Below are positions 25,601 to 32,767 of a stretch of DNA of 33,336 nt, in pieces. How positions within the stretch are numbered: the first letter of the stretch is position 1; each line of letters begins with the position of its first letter. The position numbers were made by a program, and so were the translations under genes. This DNA comes from Clostridia bacterium (GTDB lineage: Bacteria > Bacillota > Clostridia > Oscillospirales > CAG-272): contig JAFTKK010000041.1 of NCBI GenBank assembly GCA_017453325.1, positions 1 to 33,336 on the forward strand. The letters run 5' to 3'. Below the pieces are notes generated by a model, which was given only the letters and a program-made list of their open reading frames with translations, ran no database searches and was not told the DNA's origin.

Positions 25601-26229
25601 GGGTCGGTCAGCTCTGTGCCGATCTCGGGGTATCTTGTACTAAGAGCCGTAAAGGCATCGGCCTTGGCCACCTCGCGCTCCTCGGGCGACAGCGGCGCCT
25701 TGGAAAGGTTCACGGCGGCAAGACCGCCTGCGGGAATGAGGTTTTCCCCTCTTGCATCCGCAAGCGCATTGCGGCAAAGCAGGCCGTCGGCGCGGCGCAT
25801 CAGCAGCTCGTAATCTGCCAGGTCGATCGTTTGCTCGGTCGTGTTTTGCAGCTCAATACAAGGGTAAGGTGCCGCCCAGAACGACGTTTCGGTAATGAGA
25901 AGTGCGGGCTCCGTGGGCTCCTGCAGCAGGACGGTAAAGGGGGCACTTTCGTTTTCCCCGTTCAGGAAGGTATACTGTAGGGCATCCCCCTGTAATTCCT
26001 TGCCCGCCACGGTGGCGGAAAGCACGGTATAGCACTCCTTGGCGCGGTAACCGTCGGTGGGCAGCATACGCAGCTTGCCCGTTTTCGGGGTCTTACCGCC
26101 CGTAACGGTATAGGAAAGCTCAATTTGCGGCAGCATCGGCGACTCATCGGGCACGATCAGCTGCAGCGTGACATCCCTGCCGCGAAGCAGCACGGTCGCG
26201 GGGGCATGAATAAAATGACGAAATTCCAT
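22675..26229 (-). CDS. Large PHP (CehA/McbA-like) metallohydrolase with lamin-tail domains
   Basis: An 1184-residue multidomain protein without a visible signal peptide. A lamin-tail-like beta domain lies at about 108-195 ('PCIELQNTTEQTIDLADYEL'), with beta-sandwich stretches at 320-515. The PHP domain (about 521-735) has H529-S-H531, D555, E561-H562, H606, H643 in 'FNHPGD', and D696/H698 in 'NDDTHNADWG', a full set of metal ligands of the CehA/McbA type. A CARDB-like domain is at 850-930 and a second lamin-tail domain at 941-1075 ('AYVEIYNHTATPITLKDYSL'). PHP enzymes cleave phosphoester or related bonds; the substrate here is unknown, and lamin-tail domains usually mediate binding. AAGGAG precedes the ATG. 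It lies 24 bases after DUF554 in the same operon. Confidence 0.85.
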   Translation of the reverse strand: MEFRHFIHAPATVLLRGRDVTLQLIVPDESPMLPQIELSYTVTGGKTPKTGKLRMLPTDGYRAKECYTVLSATVAGKELQGDALQYTFLNGENESAPFTVLLQEPTEPALLITETSFWAAPYPCIELQNTTEQTIDLADYELLMRRADGLLCRNALADARGENLIPAGGLAAVNLSKAPLSPEEREVAKADAFTALSTRYPEIGTELTDPALLYYFAAIAVPVADDGTPHTESKFEFERGSFGCELFIVPRGGSIEDAICTVLHRFTDEHRDVRVRLSTLWQYSADLPRRGYMVKPDAVPTPGYRDTAQTLCNYRETTVPAVLLVSPDTRAQLADGDLAIRFAVIGGGDIGSATVYVREGEGFAAHTAYQNDEGLFEYVLPFAELAYMGEALYYYVEVQGGLYTARLGSAAAPLTVSLVDNRGPEILSTYPAVYQVLENEFSPKIAIKYHDISGVNLRISALCLDGLNVSGAAVWSEEGVTYTPEKPLDYGTHTVEVTLRDMRGNRTYHKYDFAIGDGRELTPYRGQVHSHTAESDGRGLPAEAFPYARNVSHLDYFAITEHSHCYERSTYERQIRMANAVNDPGNFAALYGFEMTWHDVNGLWGHTNLLNTEWICQDPFGTDLDAYNKMIAEHPEGIAMFNHPGDTWGNNDEFRPFGGVLRDMYALLELNGTRHHPGYALALSRGWRVSPVFNDDTHNADWGSKGGMGFVLAPALTRENILDGMRRRRTYTSNDRTIQVRYRANGAWLGSVLQNPEKLDVEVEVTTENEAGIGKLELLTEDSIVVAVVEAGALTEFRWHVELNPDFDYYYLRITNGTLYTVTAPVFVAGRDLLNIKRMGYGVSEDAEHPHVVTATVKNESDKVISDVTVDFYLTGENAFLLRQLTPYEEVHIGKLAPGETRTVSRRLPDVGGRHRISAVVSGMAGKQRYADTDYVMISPLSITKLMPLTADIQKDGVTVKNPYAYVEIYNHTATPITLKDYSLGVWQGVGAGAVPKEARVLPLDGFTLPPASTLTVWIKGADNPLTAADFNAHYGVTLLEGEDLLITDQLVFSTSNRGKKLDIRRGKETLTRVTFGYHCTHATDIVADKPLCYAIQPQMSLAEKFLPLDEGEAAPLPGKLLPAQVPRTLSGLCRKRESMEAEKSATRREVFTRLTKASLVPFRAAAFVANAVSAFKGFFDHKE

Positions 26230-26253
26230 TTTTCTCCTTTCAGCGCGGAGCGC

Positions 26254-27003
26254 TCAGATCGGCAGCAATGCAAACAACGGCACGAGTACGATGGGTAAAA
26301 ACATAGCGGGCAGCATATTCATCACCTTGATGCGCGTGACACCAAGCAGGTTGGTGCCGATGCCAACCACCAAAAGCGAGCCGACCGCGATCATCTCGTT
26401 CGTGACGGCCAGCGGTATGGCACCGCCCACCAAAACAGCCAGCAGCGTGAGCACCGCCTGCGAGGCAAAGACCGAGGCAGCGGAAAGTGCCACGCCGACA
26501 CCTAAGGTAGTGGCAAAGACCATGGCCGAGACCATATCGATCAGCGACTTGGCATAATAGGTAGTGTGCACGTGATGAATGCCGCTTTCAATGGCGCCCG
26601 TCACGGTCATGGCACCCACGCAAAACAGGAGCGTGGCGGTCACAAAGCCCTCGGCAATACCGCCCTCGCGCCCGCGAAAGCGGCGCTCGATAAACGCACC
26701 GAGGCGACCCACCAGCCCGTCAAGATCGAGGATCTCACCGAGGAAGGTGCCCACCGCCATCGACACGATGACAACGAGCACGTTATTCATTTTGAGCGCA
26801 CCCGAAATGCCAATGAGAAGCACGCAAAGGCCCATGGCGCGCATCACGCTCTCGGTTGGGGTCTTTTTGGTCTCGTCGCCCCCCTCCGCCGATGGTTTTG
26901 CGGCGGCTTTTTGACCGAGCTTGCCGATCAGCACGCCAACAAGCGCACCCACCAGCACCGCCACGGTGTTGACGATCGTTCCCCACAGGGGCCAGCTTGT
27001 CAT
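26254..27003 (-). CDS. DUF554 family membrane protein
   Basis: A 249-residue membrane protein of the DUF554 (YdfK-like) family. About six to seven hydrophobic segments contain the family's 'WGTIVNTVAVLVGALVG' start (about 7-23), 'EGFVTATLLFCVGAMTVTGAI' (about 118-138) and glycine-rich segments near 190-225. A charged loop with Glu, Asp and Lys lies at 32-50. Its function is not established; it is assumed to be a transporter or channel. GGAGGA lies about 6 bases before the ATG. It is first in the operon with the PHP protein, which might suggest that uptake and hydrolysis are connected, but nothing in the sequence proves this. Confidence 0.9.
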   Translation of the reverse strand: MTSWPLWGTIVNTVAVLVGALVGVLIGKLGQKAAAKPSAEGGDETKKTPTESVMRAMGLCVLLIGISGALKMNNVLVVIVSMAVGTFLGEILDLDGLVGRLGAFIERRFRGREGGIAEGFVTATLLFCVGAMTVTGAIESGIHHVHTTYYAKSLIDMVSAMVFATTLGVGVALSAASVFASQAVLTLLAVLVGGAIPLAVTNEMIAVGSLLVVGIGTNLLGVTRIKVMNMLPAMFLPIVLVPLFALLPI

Positions 27004-27036
27004 AACACGTCCTCCGTTTTGGAAAATTCTATGTGT

Positions 27037-27065
27037 AGTATAACACCGCGCGCGCGAAATTGCAA
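27037..27065 (-). promoter_or_regulatory. Promoter of the DUF554-PHP operon
   Basis: On the minus strand: TTGCAA (27065-27060), 17-base spacer that contains a run of alternating CG (CGCGCGCGCG), TATACT (27042-27037); 34 bases before the start at 27003. Confidence 0.8.
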
Positions 27066-27107
27066 GGTAAAAACGAAAAAATACCGCATTGCCGCGGGCA
27101 TGAAAAG

Positions 27108-27138
27108 AAAAAAGCTATCCATAACAGATAGCTTTTTT
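27108..27138. terminator. Bidirectional terminator after the XRE gene
   Basis: A 12-bp perfect stem (27108-27119 with 27127-27138; AAAAAAGCTATC/GATAGCTTTTTT) with a 7-base loop. It lies 8 bases beyond the XRE stop and separates it from the DUF554 promoter. Confidence 0.88.
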
Positions 27139-27145
27139 AAAACAT

Positions 27146-27484
27146 TCAATTCTTTTTATACTTGTCCATTTCAAGCAAAATGCGATAAATGTGTTCCTGT
27201 TCAGCTTTCGTCTTTGCCGAAAGAAATTCGTAACATTCAAGCGGAATATTCCGCGTTTCGTCCTCAGGCGCACCAAGCATCTCAAATAGCGTTGACAACG
27301 AAACATTTAAAGCTGCAGCGATTTTCTCTATGCTTTCAATCGTAGCGTTTTTTTCGCCACGCTCAATTTGACCAATATATGTGGGATGGCATCCGGAAAA
27401 CTCTGCAAGCTTTTCTTGGCTCAAGCCCATAGCCGTTCTGTAATTTCTAATTCTCCGGCCTAAAATCTTTGCAATATGACTCAT
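27146..27484 (-). CDS. XRE-family helix-turn-helix regulator
   Basis: A 112-residue DNA-binding regulator. The N-terminal Cro/CI-type HTH covers about 5-62 ('LGRRIRNYRTAMGLSQEKLA', 'CHPTYIGQIERGEKNATIESIEKIAAALNVS' in part). The C-terminal 40 residues are helical, probably for dimerisation ('SAKTKAEQEHIYRILLEMDKY'). An ATG at 27490 is too close to GGAGG (27499-27495, 4 bases); the ATG at 27484 has a 10-base spacing and is preferred. The gene is visibly AT-richer than its surroundings and divergent from the SLOG-like gene, with operator-like repeats in the shared control region. It probably represses itself and that gene. Confidence 0.88.
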   Translation of the reverse strand: MSHIAKILGRRIRNYRTAMGLSQEKLAEFSGCHPTYIGQIERGEKNATIESIEKIAAALNVSLSTLFEMLGAPEDETRNIPLECYEFLSAKTKAEQEHIYRILLEMDKYKKN

Positions 27485-27505
27485 AATCATCCCACCTCCG
27501 TTTTT

Positions 27506-27535
27506 ACTATATATAGTCTATAAATATTCAAACAA
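27506..27535 (-). promoter_or_regulatory. Likely promoter of the XRE gene
   Basis: On the minus strand: TTGTTT (27535-27530), 18-base spacer, TATAGT (27511-27506). It is weaker than others in the window. The spacer contains the palindrome TATAGTCTATA (27512-27522), as expected for autorepression. Confidence 0.5.
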
Positions 27536-27552
27536 AATTTCTACAGACTATT
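27512..27552. promoter_or_regulatory. Two operator-like sites between the XRE and SLOG-like genes
   Basis: Site 1 is the perfect palindrome TATAG-t-CTATA (27512-27522), lying inside the XRE promoter. Site 2, TACAGACTATT (27542-27552), matches the reverse complement of site 1 in 9 of 11 bases and touches the -35 of the rightward promoter. The centres are 30 bases apart, about three helical turns. This is a plausible cooperative binding site pair for the XRE protein. Confidence 0.5.
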
Positions 27553-27579
27553 GATATTTTTTCGGCGTGATGATATACT
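27551..27579 (+). promoter_or_regulatory. Promoter of the SLOG-like gene
   Basis: TTGATA (27551-27556), 17-base spacer, TATACT (27574-27579). Since transcription would start near 27586, the in-frame ATG at 27580 cannot be the true start; the ATG at 27637 is used. Confidence 0.82.
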
Positions 27580-27636
27580 ATGGGCACAAATCCATCAAAA
27601 ATTGTGCTCATAGTAGCGAACGTGAGGCTTGCCTAC

Positions 27637-28122
27637 ATGAATATTTTTACTGTTTCTCTATTCGGACATCGTGAAATTGATGACTTACGGCAATTAAACG
27701 ATCAACTTTTTCCCATCATAAAAGAACTAATACAGACCAAAGCCTATGTAGCTTTTCTGATTGGACGCAACGGCGAGTTTGACGAATACGCCGCATCGGT
27801 AATTAAGCACGTACAAAAAGAAGTTGGAAAAGAAAACAATCATATAACTTTGGTACTTCCGTACACAGTGGCAGATCTTGAATATTACGAAAAATACTAC
27901 GATAGCATTATCATTCCCGAAAGTTTGTACGGTGCACATCCGAAAATTGCAATCACATTAAAAAACAGGTGAATGATCGAGCAATCCGATCTGGTCATCG
28001 TTCATGTGAAGCACAATAAAGGCGGTGCGTATACGGCGATGAAATATGCTCAAAAAATGAATAAAAAGACGATCAATCTTTATGCTAATGAGACTTTTCC
28101 GTCTCTCGACAAATCACTGTAA
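27637..28122 (+). pseudogene. SLOG/DUF1273-like protein gene interrupted by in-frame TGA
   Basis: The frame starting 'MNIFTVSLFGHREID' reads 111 residues, meets TGA at 27970-27972, and continues in the same frame with 'MIEQSDLVIVHVKHNKGGAY' to a TAA at 28120-28122. Both halves belong together: the first has the Rossmann-type 'FGHR' start and 'FLIGRNGEFDEYA', the second the 'SDLVIVHV..GGAYTAMKYA' end typical of SLOG-superfamily nucleotide-binding proteins. In relatives the residue at the TGA is typically Trp (RN-W-M pattern), so one TGG to TGA change explains the break. The family is thought to sense nucleotide-like ligands. AT-rich, driven by its own promoter, and divergent from an XRE gene. 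The second half has no good ribosome site. Confidence 0.75.
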
Positions 28123-28150
28123 GGGCAATAAGCTTTTGGAGAAGTTGTTG

Positions 28151-28198
28151 TCTCCTGCGGGTACCAACACAAAAAGGCCACCCCGAAACGGGGTGGCG
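28151..28198 (-). repeat. Degenerate tRNA-3'-end/terminator unit 1
   Basis: Read on the minus strand: a T-arm-like GGAGTTCGATTCTCC (28225-28211), decayed acceptor sequence, hairpin GCCACCCC/GGGGTGGC (28197-28190 with 28184-28177), then CCTTTTTGTGTTGGT. The plus strand has ACCAACACAAAAAGGCC (28163-28179). It is the farthest copy from the intact tRNA-Lys gene. Confidence 0.7.
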
Positions 28199-28200
28199 CT

Positions 28201-28330
28201 CTCCGTAACAAGGAGAATCGAACTCCATCCACACGCCAAAGGCGTGTAGCATTGAAGATTCGCCTTTGTGATAGCAAACTCCGAAATTACGGCGGAATCT
28301 TCCATCGGAGTTCGCTGCCCCCACAGGTGG
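28201..28330. repeat. Hairpin-rich spacer between units 1 and 2
   Basis: Contains ACACGCC-aaa-GGCGTGT (28231-28247), an imperfect GAAGATTCGCC/GGCGGAATCTTC pair near 28254-28302, and AACTCCGA/TCGGAGTT near 28277-28312. No gene is credible here: the open frames on both strands are by-products of the repeats and of tRNA antisense. Confidence 0.6.
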
Positions 28331-28400
28331 AGCACCAACACAAAAAGGCCCCACGCGAGGTGGGGGCGGTGCTCCCTGCGGAGATTCCTGAGCGCATAGC
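28331..28400 (-). repeat. Degenerate tRNA-3'-end/terminator unit 2
   Basis: Minus strand: ATCTCCGCAGGGAGCACC (28386-28369 region), a near match to the intact tRNA-Lys 3' end, then hairpin CCCCAC/GTGGGG (28349-28354 with 28360-28365) and CCTTTTTGTGTTGGTGC. The plus strand carries CACCAACACAAAAAGGCC (28333-28350), shared with units 1 and 3. Confidence 0.7.
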
Positions 28401-28442
28401 GCTCAGAGGAAGAATCGCTTGGCGATTCTTCCATCTTCGATT
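28401..28442. repeat. Hairpins between units 2 and 3
   Basis: Two perfect short hairpins: CTGAGCGC-ata-GCGCTCAG (28388-28406) and GAAGAATCGC-ttg-GCGATTCTTC (28409-28431). They are separated by a few bases and have different stem sequences but the same layout. Confidence 0.65.
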
Positions 28443-28452
28443 CTCCTGCGGG

Positions 28453-28503
28453 CACCAACACAAAACGGCCACCCCGAAATGGGGTGGCCGATTTGTGTTG
28501 GTG
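28453..28503. terminator. Long palindromic terminator of tRNA-Lys (unit 3)
   Basis: A 23-bp stem with one mismatch (28453-28475 with 28481-28503), core CGGCCACCCC/GGGGTGGCCG, loop of 5 bases. On the minus strand it follows the tRNA CCA end and continues into TTTTGTGTTGG. The palindrome extends outward with T-arm-like sequence on the plus strand (ATTCTCCTGCGGGCACCA, 28440-28457), so two tRNA 3' ends face each other here. Confidence 0.82.
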
Positions 28504-28574
28504 CTCCTGCGGAGAATCGAACTCCGGACACCTTGATTAAAAGTCAAGTGCTCTACCGGCTGAGCTACAGGGGC
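28499..28574 (-). tRNA. tRNA-Lys (anticodon UUU)
   Basis: A 76-base cloverleaf on the minus strand with encoded CCA. D-stem GCTC/GAGC; anticodon stem CTTGA/TCAAG around the loop CTTTTAA (anticodon TTT, reads AAA/AAG); T-stem CGGAG/CTCCG with loop TTCGATT. The acceptor arms are GCCCCTG and CAGGAGC, giving one C-A mismatch at the third pair where GCTCCTG would pair perfectly. It probably works, but the mismatch is odd. It has its own promoter and a long terminator. Confidence 0.93.
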
Positions 28575-28591
28575 GTTGATTGAACCCGTAT

Positions 28592-28620
28592 ATTATACCA
28601 TAAGAAAGCCGTTTTGACAA
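28592..28620 (-). promoter_or_regulatory. Promoter of tRNA-Lys
   Basis: On the minus strand: TTGTCA (28620-28615), 17-base spacer, TATAAT (28597-28592), 17 bases before the mature tRNA 5' end. Confidence 0.85.
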
Positions 28621-28657
28621 CACCTTTTTACAAAAGTTTGAAAAGTTTTTTCGCCCT

Positions 28658-29158
28658 TCAGCGGCCACTCAAGCGGTCGCTGAGAAGCCGCACGTGCTCG
28701 GGCAGCAGCCCCGGCAGCATGGCCTCGTCATCCTCGCTTTCAAGGATAGAGTTGCGCATCATACGCACCAAGAGCTTATCAAGGCCGCGCTGCTTGGCCG
28801 TGTTCAGCTCGCCGCCAAAATAAACGACCTCATCGGCGCTTTCAAGCAAGGCCTTGGGATACAGCATCTCGGCATAATTTTCAAACTGATCGGCAAAGGC
28901 GCAGCACAAAAAGAGGGTGTGCGGCACGGCGACAAGCGCCTCGCCCTCGGCCTTCAGATACGCGCGCAGGGGGCGGTGCAGCTTACCCATGCGCACCGAG
29001 CCGCCCAGCACCACATGATCAAAGGCTGCAGGGGAAATATTCGGCGTGGAGGCAAGATCTGCCAAGGTCACCTCGTGACGGGTAAGGAGCGAGGCCAGCA
29101 GCTCGCACATCTCGCGCGCATTTCCTGTTTTGGATGCATAGGCAATTAAAATCTTCAT
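28658..29158 (-). CDS. Flavodoxin-domain protein (HemG/flavodoxin_5-like)
   Basis: A 166-residue flavodoxin-fold protein. The FMN phosphate loop is in 'ILIAYASKTGNAREMCELLA' (3-22); 'DHVVLGGSVRMGKLHRPLRAYL' (about 46-67) resembles HemG-type flavodoxins ('GGSIRYGKFHP'), and 'LFLCCAFAD' and 'FGGELN' fit the later strands. Likely an electron-transfer or menaquinone-linked redox protein; HemG activity itself is not shown. AGGAGAG lies before the ATG at 29158; a longer frame to 29392 has no ribosome site and runs through the inverted-repeat element. Its promoter may lie at the left end of that element. Confidence 0.85.
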   Translation of the reverse strand: MKILIAYASKTGNAREMCELLASLLTRHEVTLADLASTPNISPAAFDHVVLGGSVRMGKLHRPLRAYLKAEGEALVAVPHTLFLCCAFADQFENYAEMLYPKALLESADEVVYFGGELNTAKQRGLDKLLVRMMRNSILESEDDEAMLPGLLPEHVRLLSDRLSGR

Positions 29159-29180
29159 GGGGTCTCTCCTGTGTTTATTA

Positions 29181-29209
29181 TGTATAGCCGAAGAGAGCCG
29201 AAAACACAA
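29181..29209 (-). promoter_or_regulatory. Outward promoter-like sequence at the left inverted end
   Basis: On the minus strand: TTGTGT (29209-29204), 17-base spacer made of the inverted repeat, TATACA (29186-29181); 23 bases before the flavodoxin ATG. The right end has a matching outward set, TTGTGG (29436-29441)-17-TATAGT (29459-29464), on the plus strand. Confidence 0.4.
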
Positions 29210-29462
29210 GCCCCTCGGCGCAACATTTTTGCATCTTTTGCCGCGTCGCGGCTTGTAAGGTATTACATGACTGCGCCGCATCACAGCAAAATCTGCGAAA
29301 AATCTTTCAGCCGAGAGGTGCTTTGCAGTTTGGGCAAAGCAAAAAGGTGGCATGGCAAGGGAAAGAGGCGCGGTAATATGTGGATATGACAAGACACTTT
29401 CCCGCAGTCAGGGCGCGTTTTTGCCTGCCCTAACCTTGTGGGTTCGGCTCTCTTCGGCTATA
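29183..29462. mobile_element. Candidate MITE-like element with 28-nt inverted ends
   Basis: Positions 29183-29210 and 29435-29462 are inverted copies with 26 of 28 matches, including 20 perfect bases starting TATAGCCGAAGAGAGCC. The 224-base interior has no credible gene but includes the hairpin GCTTTGC/GCAAAGC (near 29322-29342). The element could end in a duplicated TA, as in mariner/IS630-type MITEs; no longer target duplication is visible. It lies between the flavodoxin and ligA genes, and explains most of the 29159-29580 gap. A structural RNA or a control region remains possible. Confidence 0.5.
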
Positions 29463-29513
29463 GTCTATCATAATTTTATGAAAAATGGAAGAGCAAAAAG
29501 AAAATTTCCCGCG

Positions 29514-29542
29514 TTGACAAACGCCTATAAAAGATATATAAT
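29514..29542 (+). promoter_or_regulatory. Promoter of ligA
   Basis: Perfect consensus TTGACA (29514-29519), 17-base spacer, TATAAT (29537-29542), 39 bases before the ATG at 29581 and outside the inverted-repeat element. Confidence 0.9.
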
Positions 29543-29544
29543 AA

Positions 29545-31575
<2,031 letters not shown>

Positions 31576-31713
31576 TATGATATCATGCGGTATTCATATC
31601 AATAAAAAACAAGGAAGCCCGCAATTGTTCACCGTTTATTCATATGTTTGTGCTATTCTGTAAAAGTTACACGATTAAACTATCAAAAGCGGTCTTGACC
31701 GCGGAAAGTATAT
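31576..31713. other. Gap between ligA and DUF368 gene
   Basis: 138 bases with TGATATGA/TCATATCA (near 31573-31609) as a possible weak hairpin, and an extended -10-like TGCTATTCT (31651-31659) that may start the DUF368 transcript. No good -35 is seen, and no RNA gene. Confidence 0.3.
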
Positions 31714-32754
31714 ATGAATAAGATCAGCTTACTTTTAAAGGGAATCCTCATCGGATTCGCGAGCCTCGGTGTTCCCGGGCTTAGCGCCAGCACCATTGCC
31801 ATCGTTCTCTTCGTCTATTACGACATGATCTACGCCATCAGCCACATCTTCAGCAAGCCGAAGAAAAGCATTTCCTTCCTGTGCGTTTTGCTGAGTGGCT
31901 ACGCCATCGGTTGCCTTGGCGGTGCATGGGCAGTAAACACGCTTTATATCTATTTCCCCATCCCCGTGATTGCCGCCGTGCTCGGCTTCCTGATCGGCAG
32001 CGTACCCCGCATGGCAGCCGACAGCAAGGACGACTTCAAGCGCTGGCAAAACTGGCTCATCATGATCGTGGTGGCCGCCATTTTCCTGGTTTACGCGCTG
32101 GTCATTACCGACGGCGAGGCGGTTTCCTTTGAGACCGTGCGCTTCCCGCTTGACTTTATCATGATCTTCGTGGTCGGCGTGGTCACCTCGGCTACCCTGG
32201 TCATCCCCGGCGTGGATTTTGCCGTGACGCTGATGGCGCTCGGTTATTACTATGCGTTTATTGATCTGGTCGGCAACTTCGCGGCGCTGAACCTCACGCG
32301 TCTGTTGCTGCTGGCAGCCTACCTGATCGGCTACGGTCTTGGCTCCTTTGCCTTTTCCAAGGGTCTGCGCTATCTCATCAAGCGCTTCCCCCGTCAGCTG
32401 CATTGTGTCAATCTCGCCATGGTTACTGTCGCCCCCATCATCGTGATCAAAAAATGCCTGATTGACAACCCCAATGAAAAAACCATGCTGCACAACATTT
32501 CCTGGAAGGCTTGGGTATGGGCGTTTATCATGTTTGCTGCAGGTTATTTCGCTTTCACTTGGGTACCGATGCTGTTACGTTATTTCGGCATTCTTCCCAA
32601 GCACCCCGAAACCGTCATGCTGGTAGCAGACAAAGCCGCACGCTCCGACCTTCCGCAAAAGGGCGCAAAGCACAAGCATGCCGAATCTGCGACGGATACG
32701 CAAGACGAGCCCGATTCCGCAAACACCGAAATTTCCACCGATACCGAAACATAA
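31714..32754 (+). CDS. DUF368 polytopic membrane protein (polyprenyl-phosphate translocase family)
   Basis: A 346-residue protein with about eight to nine hydrophobic segments. It bears the two family repeats, 'GFASLGVPGLSASTIAI' (about 14-30) and 'TSATLVIPGVDFAVTLMALGYYYAF' (about 160-184, in part). DUF368 proteins (PopT) have been reported to recycle undecaprenyl phosphate across the membrane for cell-wall synthesis; that role is taken from the family. The last 50 or so residues form a hydrophilic, acidic tail ('DTQDEPDSANTEISTDTET') unlike the family core. GGAAAG precedes the ATG. It converges with the YdcF-like gene, with repeat copy C between them. Confidence 0.88.
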   Translation: MNKISLLLKGILIGFASLGVPGLSASTIAIVLFVYYDMIYAISHIFSKPKKSISFLCVLLSGYAIGCLGGAWAVNTLYIYFPIPVIAAVLGFLIGSVPRMAADSKDDFKRWQNWLIMIVVAAIFLVYALVITDGEAVSFETVRFPLDFIMIFVVGVVTSATLVIPGVDFAVTLMALGYYYAFIDLVGNFAALNLTRLLLLAAYLIGYGLGSFAFSKGLRYLIKRFPRQLHCVNLAMVTVAPIIVIKKCLIDNPNEKTMLHNISWKAWVWAFIMFAAGYFAFTWVPMLLRYFGILPKHPETVMLVADKAARSDLPQKGAKHKHAESATDTQDEPDSANTEISTDTET

Positions 32755-32767
32755 AAGATTACCTAGG

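Noticed and set aside
27970..27972. TGA read as tryptophan (code 4) or selenocysteine
   Set aside because: Other genes here end in TGA at natural termini (dgt, dnaG, Lrp, gpr, DUF421), so TGA is a stop; no selenocysteine hairpin is evident, and the family has Trp there.
28151..28503. CRISPR-like look of repeated ACCAACACAAAA-GGCC stretches
   Set aside because: Only three copies, irregular spacing (about 120-170 bases), repeats are terminator tails, and no cas genes are present.
28080..28547. Several open frames of 65-115 codons on both strands across the tRNA-Lys cluster
   Set aside because: They are translations of the repeat units and of tRNA antisense (for example the 'RRIELRTP' ending); such frames are a familiar annotation artefact next to tRNA genes.
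28658..29392. 244-codon version of the flavodoxin gene
   Set aside because: The extra 78 codons cross the inverted-repeat element and precede a good AGGAGAG-backed ATG at 29158; they show no domain.
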